Shown here: one piece after another, positions 1-8,880 of the stretch
Position numbering within the stretch: position 1 is the first letter of the stretch
Layout: every line of letters begins with the position of its first letter
From: Nitrospira sp.
Lineage (GTDB): Bacteria > Nitrospirota > Nitrospiria > Nitrospirales > Nitrospiraceae
Length of the DNA stretch: 64,000 bases
NCBI GenBank assembly: GCA_029194725.1
Contig: JARFXQ010000006.1
Span: 124,001-188,000, forward strand
Direction of reading: 5' to 3'
Made by a program: the position numbers and the translations under genes
The notes under the pieces: generated by a model
What the model was told of the DNA's origin: nothing
Seen by the model: only the letters and a program-made list of their open reading frames with translations
Databases searched by the model: none

Positions 1-1
1 C

Positions 2-1681
2 GTTCGTCAGGTCGATCCCATTCAACGGGGTTTTTTATCACAAGCCTTGTCCATCTCATCGGTGACTGCCTCGTTGTTGCTCAATCGGGGTGTCACGAGT
101 GTAGACCAGGCGACAGCCTGGATGTCTCATCTCCGAACTCATGATCCTTTCTTGATTCCCGATATGGAACGGGCTGTTGACCGTCTGTATCAGGCCATGC
201 AACGGCGCGAGGTCGTCTGTTTTTATGGCGATTACGATGTGGACGGCATGTCGGCGACGAGTATTTATCTTTCATTTTTCCGTGGACTCGGTGCCGAAGT
301 CCGAGCCTATGTTCCTCATCGTCTGCGTGAGGGGTATGGACTCAATGAGAACGCCGTTCGGAGCTTGGCGAAGGAGGGTGTCTCTCTCTTGGTGACGTCC
401 GATTGCGGGACGACGTCGCATCGTGAGATCAATCTTGCCAATCAATTGGGAATCGATGTTGTCGTGACCGACCACCATCAAAGCGACATGGAAATGCCGC
501 CGGCTTTAGCGGTGATGAATCCATATCGGCCAGAAGCGCGGTATCCCTTTCGGGGGCTCTGTTCAGGTGGGCTGGCGTACAAGGTTGCTCAGGCCTATGA
601 CAGAAAGTACGGTTCCGGTTCGGTGCCGCTGGAGTCGCTCTTGGATTTGGTTGCGCTTGCGACGATCGCCGACGTGGTTCCGCTGCAAGATGAAAATCGA
701 CTATTCGTTCGAAAAGGTCTCGCTCAAATTTCACGAGGGGCGCGCTGCGGCATACGAGCCCTAAAGCATGTCGCCGGTATTAGTCGTGAGTGTACGGCGG
801 AAACCATCGCGTTTAAACTTGCGCCTCGACTTAATGCAGCGGGTCGATTAGACGAGGCTATCAAAGGAGTCAAGCTTCTGACGACGGAATCTGAACGGGA
901 AGCCGAGGAGTTGGCTGAAGATTTGGAACAGTTGAATCGAGCCCGGCGTGATCTCGAGGCCGGGATCCTGCAGGAAGCGTTAGCGCAGGTGGAAGCACGC
1001 GAATGGCCGGGCGGCATCGTACTGTATGCACGAGGGTGGCATCTCGGGGTCGTCGGTATCGTGGCTGCCCGTATCATGGAGCGGTTCCATCGCCCGACGA
1101 TCGTCATCGCTGTGAATGAACAGGGTATCGGAAAAGGGTCCGCTCGGACCCTGCCCGGGTTCGATTTGTATCAGGCTTTAGCGGCCTGTCGAGACCTGCT
1201 CATGGCATTCGGTGGCCATCCCAGCGCGGCCGGGATTACGATTCAGGAAGCCCGATTACCAGAATTTGTGGAGCGCTTTTCCGTCATCGCCGAGACATGG
1301 CTCCGAGACACTCAAAGTGTTCCCATGTTGCATGTGGATTCAGAAGTTCTGCTGAACGAAGTCACGCTGCAGTTGATTCGGGAGATCGGGACGTTGCATC
1401 CATTCGGAGCCGGCAACCCGGAGCCGACGTTCGCTGTCAAGGGTCTGGACGTGCTCAACGCTCGATTGGTCGGAGAGAAGCATTTGAAGATGACGGTCCG
1501 CCAGGGAGGGTCGGTACCGTTTGACAGTATTGGATTCGGGATGAAATCGTTGGAGGAGTACGGATTGTCACTCAAGACGCCTATCGACATTGCGTTTACG
1601 CCAGAACTGAATCACTGGAATGGTTATGATCGGATTCAGCTGCGCCTCCGAGATATAAGGGCGGCAGGTCGTGAGTCATAG
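2..1681 (+). CDS. recJ: RecJ single-stranded-DNA 5'-3' exonuclease, 5' end cut by window edge
   Basis: RecJ degrades single-stranded DNA in recombination and mismatch repair in the cytoplasm. The frame is open to the window edge and the residues before the first possible start (TTG at 47) continue the usual RecJ N-terminus, with LSQAL just before SISSVTASLLLNRGV, so the true start lies outside. The DHH-family motifs are present in order: GDYDVDG, SDCGTTS, VTDHH and ADVVPL. RLNAAGRLDEA and the DHHA1-type GGHPSAAG follow near residue 400. Visible length is 559 residues, close to the complete family length. The stop lies 3 bases before the rel start, suggesting cotranscription. Confidence 0.95.
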   Translation, partial: VRQVDPIQRGFLSQALSISSVTASLLLNRGVTSVDQATAWMSHLRTHDPFLIPDMERAVDRLYQAMQRREVVCFYGDYDVDGMSATSIYLSFFRGLGAEVRAYVPHRLREGYGLNENAVRSLAKEGVSLLVTSDCGTTSHREINLANQLGIDVVVTDHHQSDMEMPPALAVMNPYRPEARYPFRGLCSGGLAYKVAQAYDRKYGSGSVPLESLLDLVALATIADVVPLQDENRLFVRKGLAQISRGARCGIRALKHVAGISRECTAETIAFKLAPRLNAAGRLDEAIKGVKLLTTESEREAEELAEDLEQLNRARRDLEAGILQEALAQVEAREWPGGIVLYARGWHLGVVGIVAARIMERFHRPTIVIAVNEQGIGKGSARTLPGFDLYQALAACRDLLMAFGGHPSAAGITIQEARLPEFVERFSVIAETWLRDTQSVPMLHVDSEVLLNEVTLQLIREIGTLHPFGAGNPEPTFAVKGLDVLNARLVGEKHLKMTVRQGGSVPFDSIGFGMKSLEEYGLSLKTPIDIAFTPELNHWNGYDRIQLRLRDIRAAGRES

Positions 1682-1684
1682 AAG

Positions 1685-3862
1685 ATGTACGAAACGGTGA
1701 CGAGTATCGACCAATTGTTGGATCGCTTGCAGGACTATCAGCCTGACGCTGATCTTGGCGTGGTACGGAAGGCTTATGAGTTTTCCGCGAGGGCGCATGA
1801 GGGACAAGTCCGTCGATCCGGAGAGCCCTATGTGAGGCATCCTGTAGCGGTGGCTGGAGTATTGACGTCTTTGAAAACCGACGTCACCGCGGTTGTAGCT
1901 GGACTCTTACACGATACACTGGAAGATACGGTCGCGACAGCCGCTGAGCTTCAGCATGAATTCGGGAAGGAAGTCGTTCATCTTGTTGATGGAGTGACCA
2001 AGATCGGGAAGATCACCTTTAAGAGCTCAGAGGAGAAACAGGCTGAAAATTTTCGCAAGATGGTGCTCTCGATGGCGGACGACATCCGCGTCGTGATCAT
2101 CAAACTGGCCGATCGCCTCCACAACATGCGAACCCTTGAACATCTCGGTGAGAAAAGAAGGCAAGAAATCGCACAAGAAACGTTAGAGATCTATGCACCG
2201 TTGGCGAATCGCATCGGGATCGGATGGGTGAAGAATGAACTGGAAGATTTGTGTTTGAAACATCTCAAGCCGGATGCCTATGAAACCTTGCGCGTCTGCG
2301 TGGACAAGCGCGATGAAGATCGTCAGCAGTACATCCTGGAGGTGCAAGCGCTCGTGGAAAGCGCTCTGAAAGAAAATGGGCTTGTCGGAGGGGTGTACGG
2401 GAGACCGAAACATCTCTACGGCATCTACCAAAAAATGAAGAAGCAATCGATCTCGTTTGAAGAGGTCTACGATCTCACCGCCTTGCGCATCATTACGGAT
2501 ACGAAGATGAACTGCTATGCGCTGCTGGGTGTCATCCATTCGTTGTGGCGACCGCTGCCGGGCCGCTTCAAGGATTACATCGCGATCCCCAAATCGAACC
2601 TCTATCAATCTCTCCATACAACCGTGGTAGGGCCGAAGGGAGAGCACGTGGAGTTTCAGATCCGCACGGAAGAAATGCATCGTGTGGCTGAGTACGGGAT
2701 CGCGGCACATTGGAAGTATAAAGAACAGGGGAGGGTACATGATAAAGACAGCAAGGCCTTCGGATGGTTGAGGCAGTTCATCGAATGGCAAAAAGATCTG
2801 CCCGACAATCGCCAATTCATGGATTCCGTGAAACTCGAGTTGTTCCACGACGTGGTCTATGTCTTTACGCCCAAGGGAACCGTCAAGGAACTGCCTAAAG
2901 GGGCCACGCCGGTAGACTTCGCCTACGCGATTCACACGGAAGTCGGCGACCACTGTGTTGGGGCGAAGGTCAACGGGAAGATCGTTCCGCTCAAGCATGA
3001 GCTGACGAGTGGCGACACCATCGAAATTCTGACATCGCCCAACCAGACTCCGCACAAAGATTGGCTTAAGTTCGTACGCACGTCACGGGCGAAGACTAAA
3101 ATCAAGCATTGGATCAAGGCGGAGGAGCAGAAAAGAAGCTTGGAAATCGGTCGGCGTTTGCTCGAGGCAGAGATACGGCGCCATGGTTTGGCACCGGCGC
3201 AGGTGTTGAAGTCTGATTCCCTTCTCGAGGCTGCGAAACAAGAGGGTTATGAGACGATCGACGACCTAGCGGCAGCTGTGGGATTTGGAAACGTCGCGAC
3301 TGCTCAAATCCTTGGAAAATTGATGCCTCTGCCATCCGCTGGTGTCCCGATTCAATCCGAGCCGACCAGTGCCCGCAAAGTCGCCAGTACGAGTGGACGG
3401 GAGCCGGGCGTCCAAGTGAAAGGCGGGCGCGATCTGTTGATGCAATTGTCGCGATGCTGTAATCCAGTTCCCGGAGACAGGATCTTGGGATACATCACGC
3501 GCGGAAGAGGTCTGACGATCCATTCCGTCGACTGTCCCAATCTGGAAGCCTTGGATTATGATCGAGAACGTTTGGTGGAAGTGGAGTGGGATACTACCAC
3601 ACCGAGTCAGCATCCGGTAAAAATTGCCGTCATTGCTGCGGATAAGCCGGGAGTGTTGGCGAACGTCTCTTCAGCGATCGCCGAATGCAGAGCAAATATC
3701 AGCCGAGCTGAAATCATCACTCGGGAGGACCGCAAGGCCCAGCTGGATTTTGTTGTCGAAATCACCGATACAGCTCACCTTAATCGCGTGCTAAAAACCA
3801 TCGAACGGGTAGAGGGCGTCATTACGGCACGGCGCGTTCGGTCGTGGCAGGAACGATCATAA
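1685..3862 (+). CDS. Bifunctional (p)ppGpp synthetase/hydrolase, Rel/SpoT family
   Basis: A 725-residue protein of the long RSH family, which makes and degrades the stringent-response alarmone (p)ppGpp. An HD hydrolase domain lies near the N-terminus, with LLHDTLEDT around residues 74-82. The synthetase domain follows (GRFKDYIAIPKSNLYQSLH). A TGS domain appears around residue 390 (DVVYVFTPKGTVKELPKGAT), and a C-terminal ACT domain ends the protein. Both catalytic halves look intact, so a bifunctional enzyme is expected. As the only long RSH gene in the window it follows recJ after a 3-base gap, probably in the same transcript. Confidence 0.95.
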   Translation: MYETVTSIDQLLDRLQDYQPDADLGVVRKAYEFSARAHEGQVRRSGEPYVRHPVAVAGVLTSLKTDVTAVVAGLLHDTLEDTVATAAELQHEFGKEVVHLVDGVTKIGKITFKSSEEKQAENFRKMVLSMADDIRVVIIKLADRLHNMRTLEHLGEKRRQEIAQETLEIYAPLANRIGIGWVKNELEDLCLKHLKPDAYETLRVCVDKRDEDRQQYILEVQALVESALKENGLVGGVYGRPKHLYGIYQKMKKQSISFEEVYDLTALRIITDTKMNCYALLGVIHSLWRPLPGRFKDYIAIPKSNLYQSLHTTVVGPKGEHVEFQIRTEEMHRVAEYGIAAHWKYKEQGRVHDKDSKAFGWLRQFIEWQKDLPDNRQFMDSVKLELFHDVVYVFTPKGTVKELPKGATPVDFAYAIHTEVGDHCVGAKVNGKIVPLKHELTSGDTIEILTSPNQTPHKDWLKFVRTSRAKTKIKHWIKAEEQKRSLEIGRRLLEAEIRRHGLAPAQVLKSDSLLEAAKQEGYETIDDLAAAVGFGNVATAQILGKLMPLPSAGVPIQSEPTSARKVASTSGREPGVQVKGGRDLLMQLSRCCNPVPGDRILGYITRGRGLTIHSVDCPNLEALDYDRERLVEVEWDTTTPSQHPVKIAVIAADKPGVLANVSSAIAECRANISRAEIITREDRKAQLDFVVEITDTAHLNRVLKTIERVEGVITARRVRSWQERS

Positions 3863-3884
3863 AGCAATGGGCCCAAAGAAGAGG

Positions 3885-4379
3885 CTACGGCCGGCCGAAT
3901 AGCAGTGTTGTTCCTTTCTCAATCCTGTACCTGTCGACCGTACCACCGGCAATTTCGAGCACATACATCGCATCATCACTGTTAGGGCGGTATTGAGGAC
4001 AGGAGTCGTCGGTCTTCGTGCAAATCGGAACATTGCGTTCGATATGGGTGACCCGTTTCTTGGCGTCGAGCCAAATCAGATCGAGTGCGATCTTGGTGTT
4101 TTTCATCCAGAATGACCAGGCTTGCGGCTGGCTGAAGAAAAATAACATCCCATGATCTTTTTTCAGGTGATCCCGATACATCAAGCCGACCGTGCGCTTC
4201 AACGGCGTATCGGCGATCTCGGCATGGATCGTGAGGCCCGAGGGAGTCTGGATATGGATGAGCCCTCCGTCAGAGGCGTTGGTTGTCGGCATGCCGAAGA
4301 GCAGTGATCCAATGAGCGCCATGGAGCAGCAAGAGAAGCGAATTACATTCGAGAATGGCATGGGTTGCATCGTAGCCAT
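3885..4379 (-). CDS. DUF192 family exported protein
   Basis: DUF192 proteins are small, mostly exported proteins without a firmly assigned reaction. Diagnostic stretches are LMYRDHLKKDHGMLF, WSFWMKNTKIALDLIWLD and the terminal ILEIAGG-like segment (MYVLEIAGGTVDRYRIEKG). A hydrophobic signal segment (RFSCCSMALIGSLLFGM) precedes the domain. The frame can start as far out as 4466, but the signal peptide is best placed with ATG at 4379, 4370 or 4361. None of these has a clear Shine-Dalgarno site, so the start is uncertain. It converges with rel, and the next gene on the other strand diverges from it. Confidence 0.85.
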   Translation of the reverse strand: MATMQPMPFSNVIRFSCCSMALIGSLLFGMPTTNASDGGLIHIQTPSGLTIHAEIADTPLKRTVGLMYRDHLKKDHGMLFFFSQPQAWSFWMKNTKIALDLIWLDAKKRVTHIERNVPICTKTDDSCPQYRPNSDDAMYVLEIAGGTVDRYRIEKGTTLLFGRP

Positions 4380-4502
4380 CTGGCTGAGATCAGTCAAGGA
4401 ACGTATTGGAGCCGTTGCGAGGAGATGGTGTTTCCCTTCCCTCAATCTTGCAATCCCTTCGGGCAATGTGCCATTCTCAGGCGCCGCGTGAAAGAGGGAA
4501 TC

Positions 4503-4688
4503 ATGCAGGAAAAACGACGGGTGCTATACAAGAAGGGCGTGTTCGTCTGCCCTGGATGTCGCCAGTCCTATGTCCAAGAGAAGTGGATCGAAGAATGGCG
4601 GATTCGGTGCCACCGCTGTACCTACCGTGGAACGCTGACAGAAGTGTCGGTTGAGGAGCATCTGGAGGAAGAGACGTTTCGTCGCTGA
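4503..4688 (+). CDS. Small zinc-ribbon protein (61 aa)
   Basis: A 61-residue protein with two CxxC pairs (CPGC near residue 17 and CHRC near residue 36), which is a typical zinc-ribbon arrangement. The rest is charged and ends in an acidic helix rich in Glu. The ATG at 4503 follows GAGGGAATC, a suitable ribosome binding site. Longer reading frames starting further upstream run through the promoter region of the divergent DUF192 gene and are not favoured. No function can be assigned beyond likely zinc binding. Confidence 0.7.
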   Translation: MQEKRRVLYKKGVFVCPGCRQSYVQEKWIEEWRIRCHRCTYRGTLTEVSVEEHLEEETFRR

Positions 4689-4743
4689 CCCTTCGATCTG
4701 CTTTCATCCGGAACCTAACGTTGTGTCACCATACCCCACGAAG

Positions 4744-5364
4744 ATGCATGCTTCAAGTGATTCACGGCGTTTCCTGGCCGTCGCTTTGGCCTTGTTCGCG
4801 CTCTGTACCGGATGCCTGTCCAGGTCGTGGGCGGACGAATCCTCACCCGCAGTCAAAATCCTCGTGACTTATCATTCGCTTTCGGGAAACACCGAACGCA
4901 TGGCGGAAGCAGTGGTGGCGGGGGCAAAGTCAGTCTCCGGTACCCAAATTGTTTTAAAGCGTGTAGGGCAAGTAACCGCGCAAGAGTTGTTTTCTGTCGA
5001 TGCGGTTGTGGTCGGCTCTCCTGTCTATTGGTCCAACATGTCTGGAGAAGTGAAGACCTTCTTCGATAATTGGCAGTTCAAGTTCGGCGTCTTTCCTGAA
5101 TTCAAGATGAAAAATAAGGTTGGAGCTGCCTTTACCTCGGGAGGGCAAATTTCAAGCGGAAAAGAGATCACGATGTTGACCATCCTCGCCGCGATGCTGG
5201 GAAATCAAATGATTGTGGTGAGCGGTGGTGGTGCCTTTGGAGCGTCTGCCACAACCGAGGGTGACAGTCCGGGAATCGATGACAAAGAGCTCGCCGAGGC
5301 CGAAGCGTTGGGCCGGCGTGTTGCCGACGTGGCGAAGCTCATCAAGGGTGGGGCTTCCCGTTGA
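4744..5364 (+). CDS. Exported flavodoxin-like (WrbA/NAD(P)H-quinone oxidoreductase type) protein
   Basis: The mature part is a flavodoxin-fold FMN protein: the phosphate-binding loop is TYHSLSGNTERMAE, followed by VVVGSPVYWSNMSGEVKTF and GAAFTSGG, as in WrbA-like quinone reductases. Unlike typical cytoplasmic members it begins with an export signal: SRRFLAVALALFALCTGC, which has twin arginines and a lipobox-like LCTGC, followed by SWADESS. Predicted length is 206 residues from ATG 4744. It may be a membrane-anchored or periplasmic redox protein. A longer frame beginning at 4651 would overlap the preceding gene and is unlikely. Confidence 0.8.
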   Translation: MHASSDSRRFLAVALALFALCTGCLSRSWADESSPAVKILVTYHSLSGNTERMAEAVVAGAKSVSGTQIVLKRVGQVTAQELFSVDAVVVGSPVYWSNMSGEVKTFFDNWQFKFGVFPEFKMKNKVGAAFTSGGQISSGKEITMLTILAAMLGNQMIVVSGGGAFGASATTEGDSPGIDDKELAEAEALGRRVADVAKLIKGGASR

Positions 5365-5425
5365 ACTATTCCGAATCAGTACCGAAATCTCTGCTGCGAA
5401 TTGACCTGTCAAAGAATCGCTGAAC

Positions 5426-5623
5426 CTACCGGTCCACGATGCCGGGCGATGCTCCTTGGACAGCGAGCTCGACAAACTCATGGATGTTTTTTGCGCAACG
5501 ACCGCAGCTGCCGCTCTGCTTGAGGCCAAATTTGGACTTGAGCTGACAGGGCATCACACATCCTGCTCGCCCCGCATCTCGAACATCTGATTCCGTGATT
5601 CCTCGACACAAGCAAACAAACAT
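5426..5623 (-). CDS. Bacterioferritin-associated ferredoxin-like [2Fe-2S] protein
   Basis: A 65-residue protein of the Bfd family. Cysteines are arranged as CLC near the N-terminus (MFVCLCRGITESDV) and CGRC near residue 40 (SGSCGRCAKNIHE), the usual four ligands of a [2Fe-2S] cluster. Bfd proteins supply electrons for iron release from bacterioferritin, and related domains occur in nitrite reductases. No bacterioferritin gene is present in this window, so the partner is unknown. The gene converges with the flavodoxin-like gene. Confidence 0.85.
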   Translation of the reverse strand: MFVCLCRGITESDVRDAGRAGCVMPCQLKSKFGLKQSGSCGRCAKNIHEFVELAVQGASPGIVDR

Positions 5624-5746
5624 TCAATCACCATTGAGCGATTATGAGAAGCATTATCAGTGTGCCATTGCAGAACCATTCTGTCAAGTCTCCTCGTAAA
5701 ATCTTGTCAGGTGTCGGTTTAACCGTTATTCATCAATGAGATAGGG

Positions 5747-7546
5747 TTACGGGAGGGTTTCTTCCAGCTGCTGCACCATGTCCTTAATGGTATCGAACCC
5801 CGATTGCCAAAAGGCTGCAGATGTCATATCCACATCTAATTTGCTGAGGATGGCTTGGGGTGATTGAGATCCTCCGGTGGCGAGCAGGTCCAGATACTTT
5901 GGGACGAATGATTCTCCTTGTTCTTTATACATTCTGTATAAGGCCAAGACGAGCAGATTTCCAAAGCTGTACGCGTAACAATAGAACGGGCTGGCGAAGA
6001 GATGGGGAATCATGAGCCACTCCCATTGAAACTCGTCCGGTACTCGTACGGCTTTGCCGAATTGCTGTCTCAGCTCTGAGAGATAGGCTCGTGCCAGTTG
6101 GTCTCCTGTAGCTCCTTCCGCTACCATTTGATGCGCTACTTTCTCGAAGCGAATGAAATAGGCCTGCCGTAGCACGGTTGCATAGATGTCATCCAGTTGA
6201 CTCAGCAGTAGGCCTTGGCGAACGGCTTTGCTGTGCTCGTTCGACATGAGGGTATCAGAGAGAATACGTTCACCGAAGACGGAGGCTGTCTCCGCCAGTG
6301 GGAGGGTTGAATGGAAAGTAAAGATCGAGTGGTTTTTTGCCATCATTCCATGGATAGCATGACCGAGCTCATGGGCCATGGTGGCGATGTCTCGGGCTTC
6401 TCCCGTGTAGTTCAACATCACATAAGGCGTCAATCCCGGAACCACGCTATGACAATATGCGCCTCCCAGTTTGCCCGGACATGTTGGCCCGTCGATGTGT
6501 CGATCACGAAAAACCTGCTCGGCCAACTCCGCAAGCCTGGGAGAGAAACCACGATAGGCGCCCAACACCATGCTGGCGGCATCCGCATACGCATATTTCT
6601 TGGTTTCTGCCCGATGGGGAGCGTAGATATGATACCGATTCATGGGGGAGATTTTGCAGATCTTCGCCTTCAGTTTGAAGTAGGTCTGGAAAATCTCCGC
6701 ATTCTTGGCACAGGTGGACAACAGCACGTCAACGGCTTGGTCCGGCACATCATTACCGAGGTTACGGGTTGCGATGGGGGAAGCAAACCCGCGGAGTTCG
6801 ACGTTCTCGGCTCTCCAGTCGTTCACCAGCGTCCGATACATCTCTCCGAGCAGGTCACGTTGGGTTGAGAACACACGATAGAGTTCTCTGTAGGCGGCCT
6901 GGCGGATGGATGCCTTGGAGCTCCGCACGTGACTCATGAGTTGCTCGCGGTTCATGGTCTGTATCTTTCCGCCGATCTTCATCGTGAATGCCAACCCGTT
7001 GGTCACGACGTCATAGAGTGTATTAACGGCACTCCGGCCGGTCACATTCTTGACATTGATGATCTTTTCCTCCGATTCAGAAAGCGTGTGAGGTGTGTAA
7101 CGTCTGATGGTTTCCAGGTAGTATCGAAGGTCACCGGCGTCGGCCATCAGCCTTGCCGCATTCTCGTTATCGACTCCCTGCCACCAGAGGTCAAGAAAGA
7201 GCAGGCGATTGTTTACAGCGGTGAGCCGCTTCTCCACCTGCGACTTAAACGAGCGTGCTTTGGTGTTCTTGGTATTTTCCGAAAACCAAAGGTAGGCGAA
7301 TGCGCCAAGCCGGGCGGAGCTCTCTGCGATCGACTCGGTGACCGTCAGGATCGATCGGAATTCAGCGCTTGCAATTGTTGCATGGAGCCGAGCCCGGGCC
7401 GACTCAACCTGCACGACCTGCGCCTCAAGCGTTTCCAAATGCCGTGCCAAGTCGTTCAGAGGGTTTTTGACGAGATGAGTGAGGTCCCAGCGGGCAGACA
7501 CCGCCGGGGATAAAGTCTTCTGTCGAATCGGACGTCTCACGATCAT
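5747..7546 (-). CDS. M3 family oligoendopeptidase (PepF-type)
   Basis: A 599-residue zinc metallopeptidase that cleaves short peptides in the cytoplasm. The catalytic HExxH is seen in TMAHELGHAIHGMMA, with the downstream Glu helix around LAETASVFGE. The N-terminal helical domain and the C-terminal FASPFYCYAYSFGNLL region fit PepF-like M3 peptidases, and the length is normal. ATG 7546 was chosen because AAAGGAGAT lies just upstream; a TTG two codons earlier overlaps this site. Confidence 0.92.
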   Translation of the reverse strand: MIVRRPIRQKTLSPAVSARWDLTHLVKNPLNDLARHLETLEAQVVQVESARARLHATIASAEFRSILTVTESIAESSARLGAFAYLWFSENTKNTKARSFKSQVEKRLTAVNNRLLFLDLWWQGVDNENAARLMADAGDLRYYLETIRRYTPHTLSESEEKIINVKNVTGRSAVNTLYDVVTNGLAFTMKIGGKIQTMNREQLMSHVRSSKASIRQAAYRELYRVFSTQRDLLGEMYRTLVNDWRAENVELRGFASPIATRNLGNDVPDQAVDVLLSTCAKNAEIFQTYFKLKAKICKISPMNRYHIYAPHRAETKKYAYADAASMVLGAYRGFSPRLAELAEQVFRDRHIDGPTCPGKLGGAYCHSVVPGLTPYVMLNYTGEARDIATMAHELGHAIHGMMAKNHSIFTFHSTLPLAETASVFGERILSDTLMSNEHSKAVRQGLLLSQLDDIYATVLRQAYFIRFEKVAHQMVAEGATGDQLARAYLSELRQQFGKAVRVPDEFQWEWLMIPHLFASPFYCYAYSFGNLLVLALYRMYKEQGESFVPKYLDLLATGGSQSPQAILSKLDVDMTSAAFWQSGFDTIKDMVQQLEETLP

Positions 7547-7701
7547 GCCCAATCTCCTTTGCGTAGCTCCCCAGAACGAACAGGTTGCATCCTATCATCC
7601 GGCTGCACCGTGATTCGAGAGAAGGATTAGAGTTCAATAGACGCCCAGCCGGATTGACAGTCGGTTGCCGGGGTGTAAAGATTCATTTCACGGACTGCAA
7701 C

Positions 7702-8001
7702 ATGAACGACCACGAACTCCATCGTGTTGTCCAATATGTAACTGCCAGCACGTCGTATGCGCGGGACACGGTGTCGGACATCCTTCACACAGGCCTCGGA
7801 GAGCTGTCTGCCTTGGCTGCTCATTCGACCAGACCCTTCGAACGGGAAGCGCTCCTCGAATATGTTTCACAATGGACGATCAAACAAACGGGACAGCCTG
7901 AACCGTTGGTACGAGAGGTCTTGGGATGCGCGGGTCGATGGCTTGATGAGGTCTACGATGAGCTCGCCAAGCGGCAGCCGGAGGCTCTCGGATTGACATA
8001 G
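7702..8001 (+). CDS. Hypothetical protein (99 aa)
   Basis: Starts MNDHELHRVVQYVTAST and ends LAKRQPEALGLT. It is mostly helical, charged and lacks cysteines or a signal peptide. I do not recognise a family. The ATG at 7702 has no convincing ribosome binding site and the frame stays open to 7585, so the start is uncertain. It is followed by another unknown gene on the same strand after about 30 bases, which suggests a small operon. Confidence 0.5.
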   Translation: MNDHELHRVVQYVTASTSYARDTVSDILHTGLGELSALAAHSTRPFEREALLEYVSQWTIKQTGQPEPLVREVLGCAGRWLDEVYDELAKRQPEALGLT

Positions 8002-8034
8002 AGTGATGAGGGTGATTCGGAGGTTGCGTGACTC

Positions 8035-8880
8035 ATGGGACGGTTTCGCCCCCGAACATCGCTTAGGCTGGTCGCACAGCTGCGAGGGGGGCATCCCGGT
8101 CCGATGCCTGCTTGGAAGCGGAAGGAAGAAGGACTTTCTCAGGAACTGCGCGATCGCTGGAGCACGCTTCACCGTCACTGCGCCGATCGATCGAGTCACC
8201 CACGCCTGGTCCGACTCGTGCACCGGCTTACGCACGATGACTATGGGGTGAGGGAATCGGCTCTTGCCGAGCTAGAACTAGCCACCCAATTGATTCGCGC
8301 CGAGTGCCGGGTCGTATTCCTGCCTGAGTCGCAGGCGCGAACAGCGGATCTCGAATGCTACGCAGGCCGTGAACGGTTCTTTGTGGAAGTCACTGCCATG
8401 GTAGGGTCGGCGGAGCGGCAACGATTGCCCTTGCGTGGGCTTGAGCGCGAGGAGGTCCTCGGCGAGGAAGAAGATCGAGGAGTGATCCTCATCCACCGGA
8501 TTCTGGCGCGTATCCGACAAAAGGCGAAGCAATTGGCCGACTATTGCGATCCGGTCATGCTCAGTATCTCGATTCCACGAGCTGACCTTCAAGGGGAAAG
8601 GTACGCTCGTTCGCAACCGATTTGGCTGGATCTGAAGGCGCTAGCCGGTTCAGTGACGGTTTTGCTCACCGGAGTTTCTACCCTCAGTGCGGTCTTGATT
8701 TCGCTGTGGGACGTCGAACCGATTCCTTCCCGTGCGGTGTTGAGACTTGCGAATGTCGAAGTGATTGAACGGACCAAACATCAACATACTCAGCCCCGCG
8801 TGCGCATGCTGATTCACAATCCTTCCGCAGCGTGGGCACTGAGCGAATGGCAGCAAGACGCCTTTCGGCAGATTCTGTGA
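8035..8880 (+). CDS. Hypothetical protein, possible PD-(D/E)XK-like fold
   Basis: A 281-residue soluble protein preceded by GGAGG 11 bases before the ATG. Around residues 85-120 it has an Asp and Glu pattern, TADLECYAGRERFFVEVTAM, that resembles the core of PD-(D/E)XK nuclease-like domains (acidic residue, then ExT on a beta strand). This is a weak resemblance and no nuclease activity can be claimed. The second half contains alternating strand-like segments. The stop at 8880 abuts the decayed FGE gene. Confidence 0.6.
   Translation: MGRFRPRTSLRLVAQLRGGHPGPMPAWKRKEEGLSQELRDRWSTLHRHCADRSSHPRLVRLVHRLTHDDYGVRESALAELELATQLIRAECRVVFLPESQARTADLECYAGRERFFVEVTAMVGSAERQRLPLRGLEREEVLGEEEDRGVILIHRILARIRQKAKQLADYCDPVMLSISIPRADLQGERYARSQPIWLDLKALAGSVTVLLTGVSTLSAVLISLWDVEPIPSRAVLRLANVEVIERTKHQHTQPRVRMLIHNPSAAWALSEWQQDAFRQIL

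Noticed and set aside
2183..3055. 290-residue open frame on the minus strand opposite rel
   Set aside because: It lies entirely antisense to the well-supported rel gene, has no ribosome site and no recognisable product.
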